A stretch of DNA of 6,850 bases from T1Sed10-7 sp041685505 (GTDB taxonomy: Bacteria > Actinomycetota > Nitriliruptoria > Nitriliruptorales > Nitriliruptoraceae), in assembly GCA_041685505.1 (NCBI GenBank), contig JAWLFQ010000099.1, forward strand, positions 1 through 6,850, given 5' to 3'. A model generated the notes under the pieces. The model was not told the DNA's origin. It saw nothing but the letters and a program-made list of their open reading frames with translations, and ran no database searches. The translations under genes and the position numbers were made by a program. The stretch's first letter is position 1. Each line of letters begins with the position of its first letter. Positions 6,561 through 6,850 of this stretch are shown here, one piece after another.

Positions 6561-6566
6561 TCGATC

Positions 6567-6850
6567 TTGCTCCGTCGCCCGCCCCGTGCTGTCGCCGCCG
6601 TCGCCGCCCTGCTCGGTGTGGTGGTGTTCGTCGGGGCGTGGTCCTCGGCGCGTGCCGAGGCCGACGAACTGGGGCGCATCACCTCCGAGCTGGAGGACGC
6701 ACGCGAGGAACGGGCGGAGGTGCAGGAACGCATCGACGCCGCGACCCGGGCCTACGAGGAACTGGTCGCGCGCATCGCGGAGCTCGAAGCGGACGAGGAG
6801 GAGCTGAGCGCCGACGTCGACCGCCTGCAGGCAGAGCTCGAGCAGCTCGA
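6567..6850 (+). CDS. Exported coiled-coil protein, possible murein hydrolase or activator, C-terminus beyond window
   Basis: The frame is open from TTG (6567-6569) to the window edge, giving 94 complete codons. Residues 1-30 form a classic signal peptide: a basic start (LRRPPR), a hydrophobic core (AVAAVAALLGVVVFVGA) and an ARA signal-peptidase site, with cleavage likely after Ala30. Residues 31-94 are rich in Glu, Leu, Ala and Arg with heptad-like spacing (ITSELEDAREERAEV, ELVARIAELEADEEEL, VDRLQAELEQL), indicating a long coiled coil. Known exported proteins with this architecture include EnvC-like M23 peptidases and actinobacterial NlpC/P60 hydrolases such as RipA, but no catalytic domain is visible here, so the function is inferred weakly. 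The gene follows gltB by 76 bases on the same strand and may share its transcript, although a link to glutamate synthesis is not obvious. In-frame GTG codons from 6618 would cut into the signal peptide and are poor starts. Confidence 0.75.
   Translation, partial: MLRRPPRAVAAVAALLGVVVFVGAWSSARAEADELGRITSELEDAREERAEVQERIDAATRAYEELVARIAELEADEEELSADVDRLQAELEQL

Noticed and set aside
1583..6733. A stop-free minus-strand frame of about 1716 codons opposite gltB
   Set aside because: Its codon boundaries coincide with those of gltB, so antisense stops would need TTA, CTA or TCA codons in gltB. These are avoided in GC-rich genomes. The translation shows no recognisable domains, while the sense strand is a textbook glutamate synthase.
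6394..6807. A plus-strand frame overlapping the end of gltB and the start of the exported protein gene
   Set aside because: It is out of frame with both genes and its product is a Pro/Arg/Ser-rich chance translation. The TTG-started frame has a signal peptide and coiled coil.

Overview
The window is very GC-rich, with codons ending almost always in G or C, two GTG starts and one TTG start. This fits a high-GC bacterium, most likely an actinomycete-type lineage (Actinomycetota). The assignment rests on base composition, codon use and the general look of the glutamate synthase, so it is tentative.

Layout: (1) 1-1467, minus strand: the N-terminal 489 codons of a soluble multi-PAS diguanylate cyclase. 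It has about three PAS-like domains, then a GGDEF domain with an intact active-site motif and an intact c-di-GMP inhibitory site; the gene runs off the left edge. (2) 1468-1831: a 364-base divergent intergenic region rich in dyads and short repeats. It holds one candidate sigma-70-type promoter facing gltB, whose -35/-10 spacer lies inside a perfect 12-bp-arm inverted repeat, followed at once by a second long hairpin. (3) 1832-6490, plus strand: a complete gltB, the large subunit of glutamate synthase (1552 residues), with all expected domains and catalytic or cofactor motifs. (4) 6491-6566: a short gap with a weak inverted repeat and a C-rich tract that is a G-quadruplex candidate on the minus strand. 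(5) 6567-6850, plus strand: the first 94 codons of an exported coiled-coil protein, cut by the right edge and resembling the N-terminus of cell-wall hydrolases or their activators.

GltB would make glutamate from glutamine and 2-oxoglutarate. The divergent PAS-GGDEF gene would turn an intracellular signal into c-di-GMP. Sharing one intergenic region makes joint control of the two possible but unproven. gltD, the usual partner of gltB, is not directly downstream. I see no mobile element, tRNA, rRNA or CRISPR array, and no clearly new enzyme system. The most interesting material is the structured gltB leader/operator region and the absence of an adjacent gltD.
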